Source: Candidatus Defluviibacterium haderslevense
GTDB taxonomy: Bacteria; Bacteroidota; Bacteroidia; Chitinophagales; Saprospiraceae
Length of the DNA stretch: 64,000 bases
Direction: 5' to 3'
NCBI GenBank assembly: GCA_016712225.1
Contig: JADJRL010000003.1
Span: 1,013,001 to 1,077,000 of the forward strand
The notes beneath the pieces are model-generated. The model made no database searches and had not been told where the DNA came from. It saw nothing but the letters and a program-made list of their open reading frames with translations. Within the stretch, counting starts at the first letter, position 1, and every line of letters starts with the position of its first letter. Below, piece by piece: positions 27,924 through 36,712 of this stretch. The translations under genes were made by a program, and so were the position numbers.

Positions 27924-27969
27924 TGACCATTAAATTGATGAATTGAACCGTTGAATTGATAATCTGACC
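27924..27969 (+). repeat. Imperfect direct repeat, right copy
   Basis: Starts TGACCATTAAATTGATGAAT; counterpart of 24111-24156 and in the same orientation. The two copies bracket the HTH-174aa-PrimPol operon (3.8 kb apart). The copy also contains a short internal repeat, GAACCGTTGAATT/GACCGTTGATTT. The remaining gap to 28183 is AT-rich and shows no gene. Confidence 0.6.
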
Positions 27970-28183
27970 GTTGATTTAATCTACTTGTATATAGAAATAT
28001 GTTCAACGTAATTTTGGGAACGATATCAATAGGTACATATTCAGTATGTTAATAAATCATGACAAATTAAAATTTCTATTATGTATAGCATTCGAATCTA
28101 CTTAATATCTCATTTGAAAAATAAATTTATCTTTTATATATATTCTTGCAATTACATTAAATAGCATATTAATTTTTATGTAA

Positions 28184-28690
28184 ATGAGTAAAGTACAAAA
28201 TTCTAATAATGGTTGTTTGGGTTTATCATCAACAGGTTGGTTTTGGTTAATATTTGTTAGTGTTTTGCTTACAATTGTTGATAAATGTTGTTATAATGGT
28301 CATATGCTTGACGAGCCTCCATTTGAAAATATCTATAAACTTGGAAGTCATGTTGAAGTTGCTTTTGAAGTAAAGGAATTTACTTCTTCTGGAAAAGTTG
28401 GAGAATTTCAGTTTATGAATTTGGTAGAAAAAATATGGAATTATAGAGGAGAATTGTATAAACAATCCATTAATGAATTCGAAATAATATTCATTGTCAA
28501 TTGCGTAGACAAATACGGAAATAAGAATATTAGAGAGGCAGGAAGGTATATTTTAGATAAAGATGATCTAGATTATCTCTATAAATGTAAGGACGAATTA
28601 GCCTATAAAAACTTCAGTCATTTAGAATCATTTTTAAAATTGTCTTTTAAAGATAATTGTAGAGGAAAAATTTATGAACCCAAAAAATAA
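28184..28690 (+). CDS. Membrane-anchored protein of unknown function
   Basis: A 168-aa protein with one membrane helix near the N-terminus (GWFWLIFVSVLLTIVDKCC, about residues 18-36) and a soluble C-terminal domain of about 120 residues rich in aromatic and acidic residues (VEVAFEVKEFTSSGKVGEFQ, FEIIFIVNCVDKYGNKN). No family is recognised. It is a single gene between the replication operon and the convergent two-component pair. Confidence 0.5.
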   Translation: MSKVQNSNNGCLGLSSTGWFWLIFVSVLLTIVDKCCYNGHMLDEPPFENIYKLGSHVEVAFEVKEFTSSGKVGEFQFMNLVEKIWNYRGELYKQSINEFEIIFIVNCVDKYGNKNIREAGRYILDKDDLDYLYKCKDELAYKNFSHLESFLKLSFKDNCRGKIYEPKK

Positions 28691-28881
28691 GTTAAATTTA
28701 CTAAATTATGACTATTTTCAAAATGGGAATCAGGTTTTATTTGAAATCTTTGTTTTTATTTGATATATAGAGAGCTTCAACAATTAGAAATATGTAAACA
28801 AAATTGAATTACAAATTAATAGCCAAAAATAAGATAATTTTGAATACTTCTCGCGATTTTTTTAATATCTAATTTTATATT

Positions 28882-29658
28882 TTAAGATTTTTCTGATTTT
28901 ATTTTAAAGCGATCTGCAAGTTCAGATGAACAGCGACGAGACACTTCTAGCGTTGTTGGTCCATCTAAATGCACTGTCGACGTTTTCTTATCAAATGTCA
29001 GTAAATGATTTAAGTTTATAACCGTCTGTTTTGAGATTTTGAAGAATTGCTTTAAATCTTCAACATAATCAGTGTAATATTTTAATGATTTAGATGAAGG
29101 TATGATTTCAGATGTTTTTAAGTGAAATCTAGTAATGGTATCATCTGAATTGAAATAAATAACCTCATCAAGTGCCACATAGTCAATTTTGCCATTTACC
29201 CTAAAAAGTGGTAATTTGTTATCTTTATTTGCCATATTATTAACCAAATGTTCCAAATTTGTAATTCTAGACAATAAATCGGTGCTATGAGATTTGACTA
29301 TAGCTTTATCGATGGCTTTAAACAGTTGATCTTTGTCAATAGGTTTTTGTATATAATCGACAGCAGATGTTTTAAGTGCTTGATGAATATATTCAGGATT
29401 GAAGTATGCCGTAATAAATATTATTGAAGACGTCTTTACAATTTCAGGATCTAACGCATTTAACAAACTAAATACCAATTGATTTGACAATTGAATATCT
29501 AAAAACCAAAGTTCAGGACGATGTGATTGAATTGCTCTAGCTGCCTCATCTACATCGGCAGTTACAAAACAAACTTCAATGGGTAATGGATATTCTTTTA
29601 AAAAGGAAGTTAATAAACTTACAGCAGATGGATTGTCTTCAACAATTATTGCTTTCAT
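28882..29658 (-). CDS. LytTR-family response regulator
   Basis: A 258-aa regulator. Residues 1-125 form the receiver: VEDN near the start, the phosphorylated Asp in WFLDIQL (about Asp54), the switch Thr in IFITAYF and the Lys in YIQKPI. A helical linker follows, then a LytTR DNA-binding domain (residues 155-250: DEVIYFNSDDTITRFHLKT, FFKISKQTVINLNHLLTF). It controls transcription after phosphorylation by its partner kinase, encoded immediately upstream with a 4-bp ATGA overlap. Confidence 0.95.
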   Translation of the reverse strand: MKAIIVEDNPSAVSLLTSFLKEYPLPIEVCFVTADVDEAARAIQSHRPELWFLDIQLSNQLVFSLLNALDPEIVKTSSIIFITAYFNPEYIHQALKTSAVDYIQKPIDKDQLFKAIDKAIVKSHSTDLLSRITNLEHLVNNMANKDNKLPLFRVNGKIDYVALDEVIYFNSDDTITRFHLKTSEIIPSSKSLKYYTDYVEDLKQFFKISKQTVINLNHLLTFDKKTSTVHLDGPTTLEVSRRCSSELADRFKIKSEKS

Positions 29659-32621
29659 TGTATTCGTTTTATGGTTATACTTATTTCAGTTCCAGTAGGA
29701 CTTCTGTTTTCTATAGTAATATTGTTTTTGATATTTAATGAATTAAGAATACTCATTCTTTCATTTGCTAATTTAATTCCAATATTAGTCCCATTTGTTG
29801 ATATCGAATTATTATCAAATCCTTTTCCGTTATCTTGGATTTTTATAAATAAGTAGTTTTCATTCATTGTAAAAATTAAATTGATTTCAGGTGCAGTTTC
29901 TTTGCCAGTGAACGCATGCTTAAAAGCATTTTCTATGAAAGGTTGAATTAAAAGGGGTGGTATATAAATATGTTCAACATTGATATTTTCTGGTAATTCT
30001 ATTTTGAAAAGTACCGGTCTTACTTGTTGAAGATTTTGAAGAAATACTATATCATTTATTAATGATAATTCTTCTGATACATTAATTAGGTCTATTTGGA
30101 GGCTATTGTTTTTCTTTTCCAAGTATCCCAATTTTAATACATGTCTAAATATTCTAGAAAGTCGAACAATCAAATCGCTACCTTCATGTCTATCCTTGTG
30201 CAAGATATAGTCTTGAAGCGTGGTAAGTGTATTAAATAAGAAATGCGGATTTAGATAGCTTTGTATAGTACGCAATCTATTTTTAAGAAGATCTGAATTT
30301 AATTGAGATAGTTTTTGTTTAGTCTTTAAAGTTGTTATATAGTACCATATAATTATGCAAACTAAAAGTACAAAAAGCAATCCAATCGTAATATAACTAG
30401 ACTGCCTTTGAACAAAAGGTAGGCTTGCTTTAATATTGGTTTTGAATTTAATACAACTATTTGCGTTCTGATTAATAGAACAAGCAATAATCTCAATGGC
30501 ATTTATCCCATGTTTTAAATTTTGAATTAATATTTCAGTGCCTTGTTGCCATATAGGGCTTTCCTGATTATTTAATTTGAATTTAAATTGCCATTTCTCT
30601 GAGTCATGACTTATGATCGAGAAATTAATTAGTACGGATGACCCATTAACTTCAAATTGGTCCATTTTATTCGGATCAAGATTTATGGATTTATTGTCTA
30701 TTGACAAAAGTTTAATGGAAGGTTTAATAGAACTTTGGATAATTTGGTTGATATCTAATCGCTGTATTCCATTTTCAGATGGCATCCAAACAAAGTGATT
30801 ATCCGTAATGCATATTCCGTTCTCTGAAGGTTCGTATAGATTAAAGCCATTGTCCGAGTTGAATATTCTTACTATTTCTGGATGCTCTGTGGAAATATTT
30901 AAGCAATAAATATTCTTGTTGGAAACTGCGATTAATATATTAGAGGGACCAATACAAAGTTGGTTGATCCTCTCATGAATTATATTATCATAAACCAATT
31001 CAAAGGTATCCTGTTCTGGATGATATAGCAGCAGTCCGCAAGTACCGCCCACCCACAACCTTTTATTAGAATCCACTGCAAAACTTACTGCCCCTTGACA
31101 TGGAAGATTTTTCACAGTGCTTGAATAGAACTTCAGGTGTTTTCTTGATGGATATATAGATGTTTTTTGAATTCCCGAATTAGTTGCTGACCATAGTATA
31201 GAATCAGGATAGACAATTAATTCATTTATCGGTTGTCTTTCAGCTTGACTTAAATCCATTGAATCCATTATTCCTTTATAATCTTGGGTAATCCAATAGA
31301 TTTTGTCAGTTCCAATGATTGGAGTATTCCTGTATTTGTCAAAACTAAATGCTTCAACAGCTTTGTTGAGCAGTAATTGGCTTGATTGGCCATTTTCTTT
31401 ATCAAGATAATATAATCCCATACCTGATCCAAATAAAATCTTAGAATCTAATATTTGATAGTTAGATAGAATTTGTGTCTCAAAATAGGGATAGTGAAAA
31501 TTCTTTGGAAAACTTACATTATTCAATATCTTTCCCTTCTTATTTACCTCAAAAGCTCCTGATTTGTATGTTGTAATCAAAACACTCGAATCGCTAAATG
31601 GAATTATGGACCAAGGATATTTAATGGTTGTATTTTGATAGGTTTCTAAGCCGTTTAAATTAATCACCAAAAACCCATCATCAGTTCCGATAAATATATT
31701 TCTTCCTAGAGTACAAGAAAATCTGACATGATTCACTGGAAGCCAATCAGCAGGTATGTATATGCTATCTTTAAGTGTATACAGACTTGAAACATTATTA
31801 TAATTATCGACATAAGTTAGAGGCGCGTTTTGATCAATTGCTACTAGGTACGGAGTATTAGGATTCCTATGTGCAACTTTTATAAAATGTTCATTTTTGA
31901 TCGTATAAATTCTATCAAAGTTTTCTTTTCCATGCACATAAAAATTAATTGAAGAAGGACTAGTATTCTTGATAGATTTAGTATAGGATATTTTTTCGGC
32001 AGCTGAAAAAGTAAGTGAGTCATTATAAATAATGCCTTTATCACTAGAAAAGGAAATCAGTGCATTTTGAGATGTTAGGATATATACGTGGTCCCATGAC
32101 GAATTTCCCCAAGCATATTCAATTTTTAAGTTATCCAATACAGGATATATACATTCTATAGGTTCCAGTTTATTGTTCATCACTACAAATAGACTGTTTC
32201 CTGATTTAACCCATATGAATCCATCTTTGTCCTCCAACAGCAAATTCATGTTAGTGATATTGGCATTTAGCTTAGATGTTAGATTTTCTGTTCTAATTCC
32301 ATCGAAATGGAATATACAGCTTGAGGTTTGACCATATATTCCATTTCTACCCTTAATGATTTTAATCATATAGCTTTCAGCAATACTGCCTAATTGGTAG
32401 GTATGAATATTTTTTCCATCATAACCATTTAATCCGCCCTGAGTTAAAATCCACACATAGTTATCATCATCAATCAATATATCTCTAATCTGCATGTCAT
32501 GAAGACCTTGCGCTACTGTTAGCTGTTTATAAGGATATGAAAAATATCCAGATTGTGAATTGCTTGGAGCTAAACGCCAGAGCATTATTAATAGAATCAA
32601 TATGAATTTAAGGTATTTCAT
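29655..32621 (-). CDS. Sensor histidine kinase with Reg_prop propeller (LytS-type)
   Basis: A 988-aa kinase if started at the ATG at 32621 (MKYLKFILILLIMLW, a signal peptide). An in-frame ATG at 32645 would add eight residues, but a promoter -7 element lies over it. Residues 30-640 are a periplasmic beta-propeller of two-component-type repeats (for example the D-D-N-Y-V-W-I-L-T-Q-G-G-L-N-G-Y-D-G unit near residue 45), followed by a Y_Y_Y-like domain and a membrane helix (about 735-760). The cytoplasmic part has NPHFLFNTL (phosphorylated His, about 795) and a HATPase (IPPLLIQPFIENAFKHAF). The signal is unknown; it is coupled to the LytTR regulator. Confidence 0.9.
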   Translation of the reverse strand: MKYLKFILILLIMLWRLAPSNSQSGYFSYPYKQLTVAQGLHDMQIRDILIDDDNYVWILTQGGLNGYDGKNIHTYQLGSIAESYMIKIIKGRNGIYGQTSSCIFHFDGIRTENLTSKLNANITNMNLLLEDKDGFIWVKSGNSLFVVMNNKLEPIECIYPVLDNLKIEYAWGNSSWDHVYILTSQNALISFSSDKGIIYNDSLTFSAAEKISYTKSIKNTSPSSINFYVHGKENFDRIYTIKNEHFIKVAHRNPNTPYLVAIDQNAPLTYVDNYNNVSSLYTLKDSIYIPADWLPVNHVRFSCTLGRNIFIGTDDGFLVINLNGLETYQNTTIKYPWSIIPFSDSSVLITTYKSGAFEVNKKGKILNNVSFPKNFHYPYFETQILSNYQILDSKILFGSGMGLYYLDKENGQSSQLLLNKAVEAFSFDKYRNTPIIGTDKIYWITQDYKGIMDSMDLSQAERQPINELIVYPDSILWSATNSGIQKTSIYPSRKHLKFYSSTVKNLPCQGAVSFAVDSNKRLWVGGTCGLLLYHPEQDTFELVYDNIIHERINQLCIGPSNILIAVSNKNIYCLNISTEHPEIVRIFNSDNGFNLYEPSENGICITDNHFVWMPSENGIQRLDINQIIQSSIKPSIKLLSIDNKSINLDPNKMDQFEVNGSSVLINFSIISHDSEKWQFKFKLNNQESPIWQQGTEILIQNLKHGINAIEIIACSINQNANSCIKFKTNIKASLPFVQRQSSYITIGLLFVLLVCIIIWYYITTLKTKQKLSQLNSDLLKNRLRTIQSYLNPHFLFNTLTTLQDYILHKDRHEGSDLIVRLSRIFRHVLKLGYLEKKNNSLQIDLINVSEELSLINDIVFLQNLQQVRPVLFKIELPENINVEHIYIPPLLIQPFIENAFKHAFTGKETAPEINLIFTMNENYLFIKIQDNGKGFDNNSISTNGTNIGIKLANERMSILNSLNIKNNITIENRSPTGTEISITIKRIQ

Positions 32622-32634
32622 TTCTTTTGTCTCC

Positions 32635-32666
32635 CAAAAATACAAATCCTTTTACAGATAAGTAAA
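32635..32666 (-). promoter_or_regulatory. Candidate promoter of the two-component operon
   Basis: On the minus strand TTTA (32666-32663), a 20-bp spacer and TATTTTTG (32642-32635), one base off TTTG-N20-TAnnTTTG. Transcription would start near 32628, which fits translation from 32621 rather than 32645. Confidence 0.6.
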
Positions 32667-32813
32667 TATGTTTCAACCTAAAAGATTTGTATTTTATCAG
32701 ATTAAGTTTCAAAATCGACCGTTAAATGCAAAAATGTGCCGTATATGAATTAAAATATAAATTTTGAAAAATTGTATAATTAAATTTGTCCAATAAATAA
32801 ATAATTTTAACAT

Positions 32814-33065
32814 ATGGGAAAAATATTTAGTTACTTATTAAGAATGCTTTCATTCCTATTTATTAGTAGTGTTTTGAAAAGAAAAATTAATGAAATGGAT
32901 GATAAGGAAGTCAAGTCCACATTACAGCAAATGAAAGCTAATAGTGATAAACTAGCAGCATCAATTAAAAAGTATTGTGACGATTATCCAGATGATGAAA
33001 TCTGTAAGCCCGGGTTCTTGGAGCAACCTAGTAAATATCAGGGTTACAAAGCAAACTGGGATTAA
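32814..33065 (+). CDS. Small hypothetical protein
   Basis: An 83-aa protein with a hydrophobic, basic N-terminus (LLRMLSFLFISSVLKRK), a helical middle (EVKSTLQQMKANSDKLAASI) and a tail with two cysteines in CDDYPDDEICKPGF. The N-terminus could be a membrane anchor. It is divergent from the kinase operon and about 80 bp upstream of the DUF6150 gene. No family recognised. Confidence 0.5.
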   Translation: MGKIFSYLLRMLSFLFISSVLKRKINEMDDKEVKSTLQQMKANSDKLAASIKKYCDDYPDDEICKPGFLEQPSKYQGYKANWD

Positions 33066-33148
33066 TGATAAATGGCTGCTGACGATCCAAAAAAGACGAT
33101 TCAAGAACTTAAAGATGTATTAAAATCAAGAGTATTAAATTAATATAA

Positions 33149-33358
33149 ATGGGGGCAAAAGTATTTATTGTTGATTATGAAAGTCAGGCAAACTATAAAG
33201 TATTCTTTTGCAATTATCAAAGTGAAGAAAGAAATCAACAGATAATTCAAGGTGGTGTCTTAGTAAAGTATTCTAGTCAATCTGATGTTAAGGTATACAT
33301 TGTTAAATATTCCAATCAAGCTGATATTCTCATTATGCGGAAAAATTTTCCTAGGTAG
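33149..33358 (+). CDS. DUF6150-type protein with Y-x-S-Q-A-D repeats
   Basis: A 69-aa protein built from repeats of the form V-D-Y-E-S-Q-A-N-Y-K-V-F, then K-Y-S-S-Q-S-D-V-K-V-Y and K-Y-S-N-Q-A-D-I-L-I. This strand-turn-strand repeat is characteristic of DUF6150, a small bacterial family of unknown function. No signal peptide. It follows a tiny 23-codon frame (33072-33143) that may be a leader or noise. Confidence 0.8.
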   Translation: MGAKVFIVDYESQANYKVFFCNYQSEERNQQIIQGGVLVKYSSQSDVKVYIVKYSNQADILIMRKNFPR

Positions 33359-33470
33359 AATTTCTAATCAAATTGTTCTAAATGTTAATTAAAATACAAA
33401 TATATTATTAAATAAAACTTCATCTAAATAATTATTGTTATGAAATAAGTTAGATAGAATAAGTTCTATA

Positions 33471-33595
33471 AGCATCAAGAACCTTTAAATAGGTACCAAC
33501 CGCGTTTGGAATACTACGGTGGTAAAGCGATGCGGGCTGTAATAGGTCAAAAGGATTCCAATCCACCTGTTTGTCTCGTTTCATGTTTTGATGCT
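33471..33595 (+). promoter_or_regulatory. Structured leader RNA upstream of metK
   Basis: A closing helix AGCATCAA (33471-33478) with TTGATGCT (33588-33595), 8 bp perfect, encloses three smaller helices: ACCT/AGGT (33481-33484/33491-33494), ACC(A)ACCG/CGGTGGT (33495-33502/33517-33523) and AGGT/ACCT (33544-33547/33565-33568). The element ends 24 bp before the metK ATG. A multi-branched fold in front of an AdoMet synthetase gene suggests a riboswitch or similar control. It lacks the S-box (SAM-I) core sequences and no known class is recognised. Confidence 0.5.
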
Positions 33596-33619
33596 AAAAA
33601 GTTAAAAATTTTTAGTGTT

Positions 33620-34753
33620 ATGAATAATTTTCTTTTTACTAGTGAATCAGTTTCCGAAGGCCATCCAGATAAAGTGGCCGACCAAATTTCAGATGCCATT
33701 CTTGATGCCTATCTCGAATTAGATCCGAATGCCAAAGTCGCTTGCGAATGTCTTATTACTACTGGACAATTGGTGATAGCAGGAGAAATATGTAGTACAG
33801 CCCATGTAGATGTTGTAGCAGTCGCTAGAGATGTTATTAGACAAATTGGTTATGATGATCCCGTTGTAGGATTTGATTATGCCACTGCAGCTTACATCAA
33901 TTTGCTACATGAACAGTCTTCTGAGATAAATAACAGTGTATTAGATGGTGGTGCTGGAGATCAAGGACTCATGTTTGGATATGCATGCAAAGAGACCAAA
34001 GAACTAATGCCTTTGCCAATTACTTTATCTCATCAATTGATGAGGCGATTAACAGAGATGCGTAAAAGTGGCAATTATAGCTGGATTCGTCCAGATGCCA
34101 AATGTCAGGTTACTGTGGCATATAAAAATGATATACCAATTGGAATTGAAACCATTGTGTTGTCTACTCAACATATAGAGGAAATCAGTCAAGATGAAAT
34201 TACACGCATCCTAAAAAGCGAGCTAATTCTTCCTCTCATTCATCAGTATTTCAATGATTCAAATCTTAAAATATTAATCAATCCTTCTGGAAGTTTTACA
34301 ATAGGTGGTCCACATGGAGATACTGGACTAACTGGTAGAAAGATTATCGTAGATACGTATGGTGGTAGTTGCCCTCATGGAGGCGGTGCATTCAGTGGTA
34401 AAGATCCAAGCAAAGTGGACCGCAGTGCTGCTTATGCTGCCCGATATGTAGCCAAGCATATTGTGTCATCTGGACTTGCTGAACGATGTACAGTTCAAAT
34501 ATCATATGCTATTGGACTAGCAGAACCTACTTCGATATATTTGAATACACATGGTACTGGTAGTAAAGCTGATGAATTCATTGCACAACAAATCTCCAAA
34601 GTTTTTGATTTACGTCCAGATGGAATTATAAGTGCATTGGATTTAAAGAGACCAATTTATAAAGAAACGGCAGCCTATGGACACTTTGGAAGAAATCAAT
34701 TTCCTTGGGAAAAATTGGATAAGACTATTATTAAAATTCTTGAAAATATCTAA
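33620..34753 (+). CDS. metK: S-adenosylmethionine synthetase
   Basis: A 377-aa enzyme making AdoMet from methionine and ATP. Clear motifs: FTSESVSEGHPDKVADQISD at the start, GAGDQGLMFGYA (about residue 115), GGPHGDTGLTGRKIIVDTYG and GGGAFSGKDPSKVDRSAAY, which hold the ATP, phosphate and metal ligands. The ATG at 33620 gives the canonical N-terminus; the in-frame ATG at 33506 would add 38 residues encoded within the structured leader and is rejected. The length is near the family norm (about 380-430). It is unusual to find this housekeeping gene among mobile-element genes; it may be an ancestral gene between insertions or a second copy. Confidence 0.95.
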   Translation: MNNFLFTSESVSEGHPDKVADQISDAILDAYLELDPNAKVACECLITTGQLVIAGEICSTAHVDVVAVARDVIRQIGYDDPVVGFDYATAAYINLLHEQSSEINNSVLDGGAGDQGLMFGYACKETKELMPLPITLSHQLMRRLTEMRKSGNYSWIRPDAKCQVTVAYKNDIPIGIETIVLSTQHIEEISQDEITRILKSELILPLIHQYFNDSNLKILINPSGSFTIGGPHGDTGLTGRKIIVDTYGGSCPHGGGAFSGKDPSKVDRSAAYAARYVAKHIVSSGLAERCTVQISYAIGLAEPTSIYLNTHGTGSKADEFIAQQISKVFDLRPDGIISALDLKRPIYKETAAYGHFGRNQFPWEKLDKTIIKILENI

Positions 34754-34820
34754 CCCAACAATAAGTTTCCTATGAATAAAGACGATCTAATTTTAATATC
34801 AATGTTTTTAAATAGCTAAA

Positions 34821-35237
34821 ATGAGTATTTTAAAGAATGGAACCCATTTTGAATTTGTATGGGATATGATTGTCCTGCAACATAAATTGGATCATGTTAA
34901 TGAACAAAGTGATTATTTTAAAATGGCTATAAAATCTCATAAAGATAATTTAGATGATATGAAATTTCGATATAATCAATTTGTTGATCTCATAAATAAT
35001 AATACAGAAAGTTACTTTTTATTAAAAATCCAAGAACTGGAAGATGAACTTCAATATATAAAAACGAAATATAAACCATCTTTTAATATGGCTTTATGGT
35101 CTCACTGGACTCAGAAAAAAATTAATTACTACGATGAAATACTTCAACTTAAAACTCAATTCGTTGATAAATTGCAAATATCTGATAATCTTAAATATAT
35201 ATTTCCAAAATTAAATAATGATAATGAAACTGAATGA
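34821..35237 (+). CDS. Helical hypothetical protein
   Basis: A 138-aa, charged, almost entirely helical protein (DHVNEQSDYFKMAIKSHKDN, then LKIQELEDELQYIKTKY), probably with a coiled coil. No catalytic motif. It overlaps the following kinase-like gene by 20 bp, so the two are translationally coupled. The pairing with a phage-type kinase suggests a phage or satellite origin. Confidence 0.55.
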   Translation: MSILKNGTHFEFVWDMIVLQHKLDHVNEQSDYFKMAIKSHKDNLDDMKFRYNQFVDLINNNTESYFLLKIQELEDELQYIKTKYKPSFNMALWSHWTQKKINYYDEILQLKTQFVDKLQISDNLKYIFPKLNNDNETE

Positions 35238-35913
35238 ATTAATTCATGAAGTATTTGCCGCCGGTCAGTATGATCCAAATATATTTAAAGCCATATTTAT
35301 AGTCGGTGGATCAGAAGCAAGTAAATCATATATGATTGACAAACTGGCATTAACTTCATATGGGCTAAAATTAGTGGAAACTGATGCAGCTTTTATTGAT
35401 GTGTTAAAAAAGATAACAGACACATTGAATTTAGCACATATCAACGATGCAGTTGGCATTATAGGTCCAGTCAGTAAAAAGGTAAAGGATATCACCTGTA
35501 GATCTTTGGATAGATATATTGAAGGCAGAATGGGTTTAATAATATCTGGGACTGCCTCTGATATATCAACAATCAAGAAACATTATACACAATTAAAGGA
35601 AGTTGGTTATGATCAGTATGTGATATTTGTCAACACTAATTTGGAAACTACTTTGAAATGGAACACTGCTAATGCAGCACAAAGTATTCCAGAAGATATT
35701 GCCGTCATCAAATGGCATCGACATAGCAGCCAAATGGGAATGTTGTTTAGCGTGTTTGGTAATAAGTATGGCATTATAGATAATTCCGAAGGTGTTGATA
35801 TCACTAAAAATATACAAAATGCACAGATCACCGTTACTAGGTGGATAAATGCACCGTTAACTTATGTTGCAAAATTATGGATTCAGGAAATGGTGAGTGG
35901 TAAAAAATTGTAA
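35218..35913 (+). CDS. Phage-type P-loop kinase-like protein with altered Walker A
   Basis: A 231-aa protein resembling zeta-toxin/polynucleotide-kinase-like proteins of phages: IFIVGGSEASKSYMIDKL at the P-loop, LVETDAAFIDVLKK (substrate Asp), RYIEGRMGLIISGTASD, then GYDQYVIFVNTNLETTLKWN and IPEDIAVIKW. In relatives the P-loop is G-G-x-x-S-G-K-S; here the last Gly is Ser (GGSEASKS), which may weaken nucleotide binding. ATG at 35224 is an alternative start. It overlaps the helical gene upstream. Substrate unknown. Confidence 0.65.
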   Translation: MIMKLNELIHEVFAAGQYDPNIFKAIFIVGGSEASKSYMIDKLALTSYGLKLVETDAAFIDVLKKITDTLNLAHINDAVGIIGPVSKKVKDITCRSLDRYIEGRMGLIISGTASDISTIKKHYTQLKEVGYDQYVIFVNTNLETTLKWNTANAAQSIPEDIAVIKWHRHSSQMGMLFSVFGNKYGIIDNSEGVDITKNIQNAQITVTRWINAPLTYVAKLWIQEMVSGKKL

Positions 35914-35968
35914 AGGATATTAAGTAAACAACTATATAGGTTTTTCTTCATTATAGTAATTAATATAA

Positions 35969-36182
35969 TTTATAGGAACGGATGAAATTAAGGAAGGTAA
36001 AACTTGGAGTATGCATTTGAATTCAACATCTGAAGATATAGTTACGGATGACAAATTACTCAAAATTGAAGAAACCCAAAGGATCTAGAAATGGAAACTT
36101 TTACATTGAGACAGTTGGTGGACCCTTTAATTTTGGTAGATTCAATAAGTTAAAAATTGAGCACAATAAAAATCTATTTTAA
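35969..36182 (+). pseudogene. Frameshifted gene remnant
   Basis: One frame reads GTDEIKEGKTWSMHLNSTSE then DIVTDDKLLKIEE to a TAG at 36086; the next frame continues KKPKGSRNGNFYIETVGGPF and NFGRFNKLKIEHNKNLF to a TAA at 36180. Both have protein-like composition and join end to end through a shift in the run near 36070. There is no start codon, so the 5' part is missing too. Family not recognised. The remaining gap to 36343 holds nothing clear. Confidence 0.4.
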
Positions 36183-36343
36183 TAATTTATAACTAGAAAT
36201 AAATTTTGCCCTCAGAACTATTCGTAATTATGATAACGAGTATTTGCATTTTTTCATAATATTCTATTCCTAATTTTATACTGCTTTGAATTTTGTAAAA
36301 TGCACTGTTTAAAATTTTAATATATTAATAATAGACCCTTGAT

Positions 36344-36634
36344 TCATTTTTGTTGCAATCTTTTAGAGACAATCCTTATCATTGAACTATCAATCTGATC
36401 ATTTTTAAACATGATACGTCTATTAATCTTATATTTTTTTAATATTCCTTGATTGGACCATGCATGCAGAGTTGTGTTGCTAATTTGCAAAATCGAGCAG
36501 ACCTCTTTTGCACTTAACCATTCTTTAGTGGTACCGTCGTTCCTTTTGGAATCAACTATAATAGTTTCAAGCCTCTTAACTACTTCATTAATCAGATACT
36601 GGAGTTGATCATTCGTTATTAGAGTAATTTCCAT
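36344..36634 (-). CDS. Helix-turn-helix (excisionase-type) protein
   Basis: A 96-aa protein: a helical N-terminal part, then EWLSAKEVCSILQISNTTLH and AWSNQGILKKYKINRRIMFK, the HTH_17 recognition helix and wing used by Bacteroidota excisionases and element repressors. It is encoded downstream of the integrase and the 328-aa protein on the same strand, the usual arrangement for a recombination directionality factor. It resembles in layout the 96-aa protein at 24927. Confidence 0.8.
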   Translation of the reverse strand: MEITLITNDQLQYLINEVVKRLETIIVDSKRNDGTTKEWLSAKEVCSILQISNTTLHAWSNQGILKKYKINRRIMFKNDQIDSSMIRIVSKRLQQK

Positions 36635-36712
36635 AATTTAATATTTGAATCAAATTTATGGCGAATGTGAGTAGGGAAAACATGAGGATTCCCTAAGATT
36701 GAAAATTAATTG

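Noticed and set aside
33072..33143. A 23-codon frame (MAADDPKKTIQELKD...)
   Set aside because: Too short and without a ribosome binding site; it may be noise or a leader, so it is not called as a gene.
33471..33595. S-box (SAM-I) riboswitch upstream of metK
   Set aside because: The closing ATCAAGA is superficially similar, but the GAGGGA and GCAACC core segments are absent.
33506..33619. A 38-codon N-terminal extension of metK
   Set aside because: It overlaps the structured leader and does not resemble any MetK; the canonical start is at 33620.
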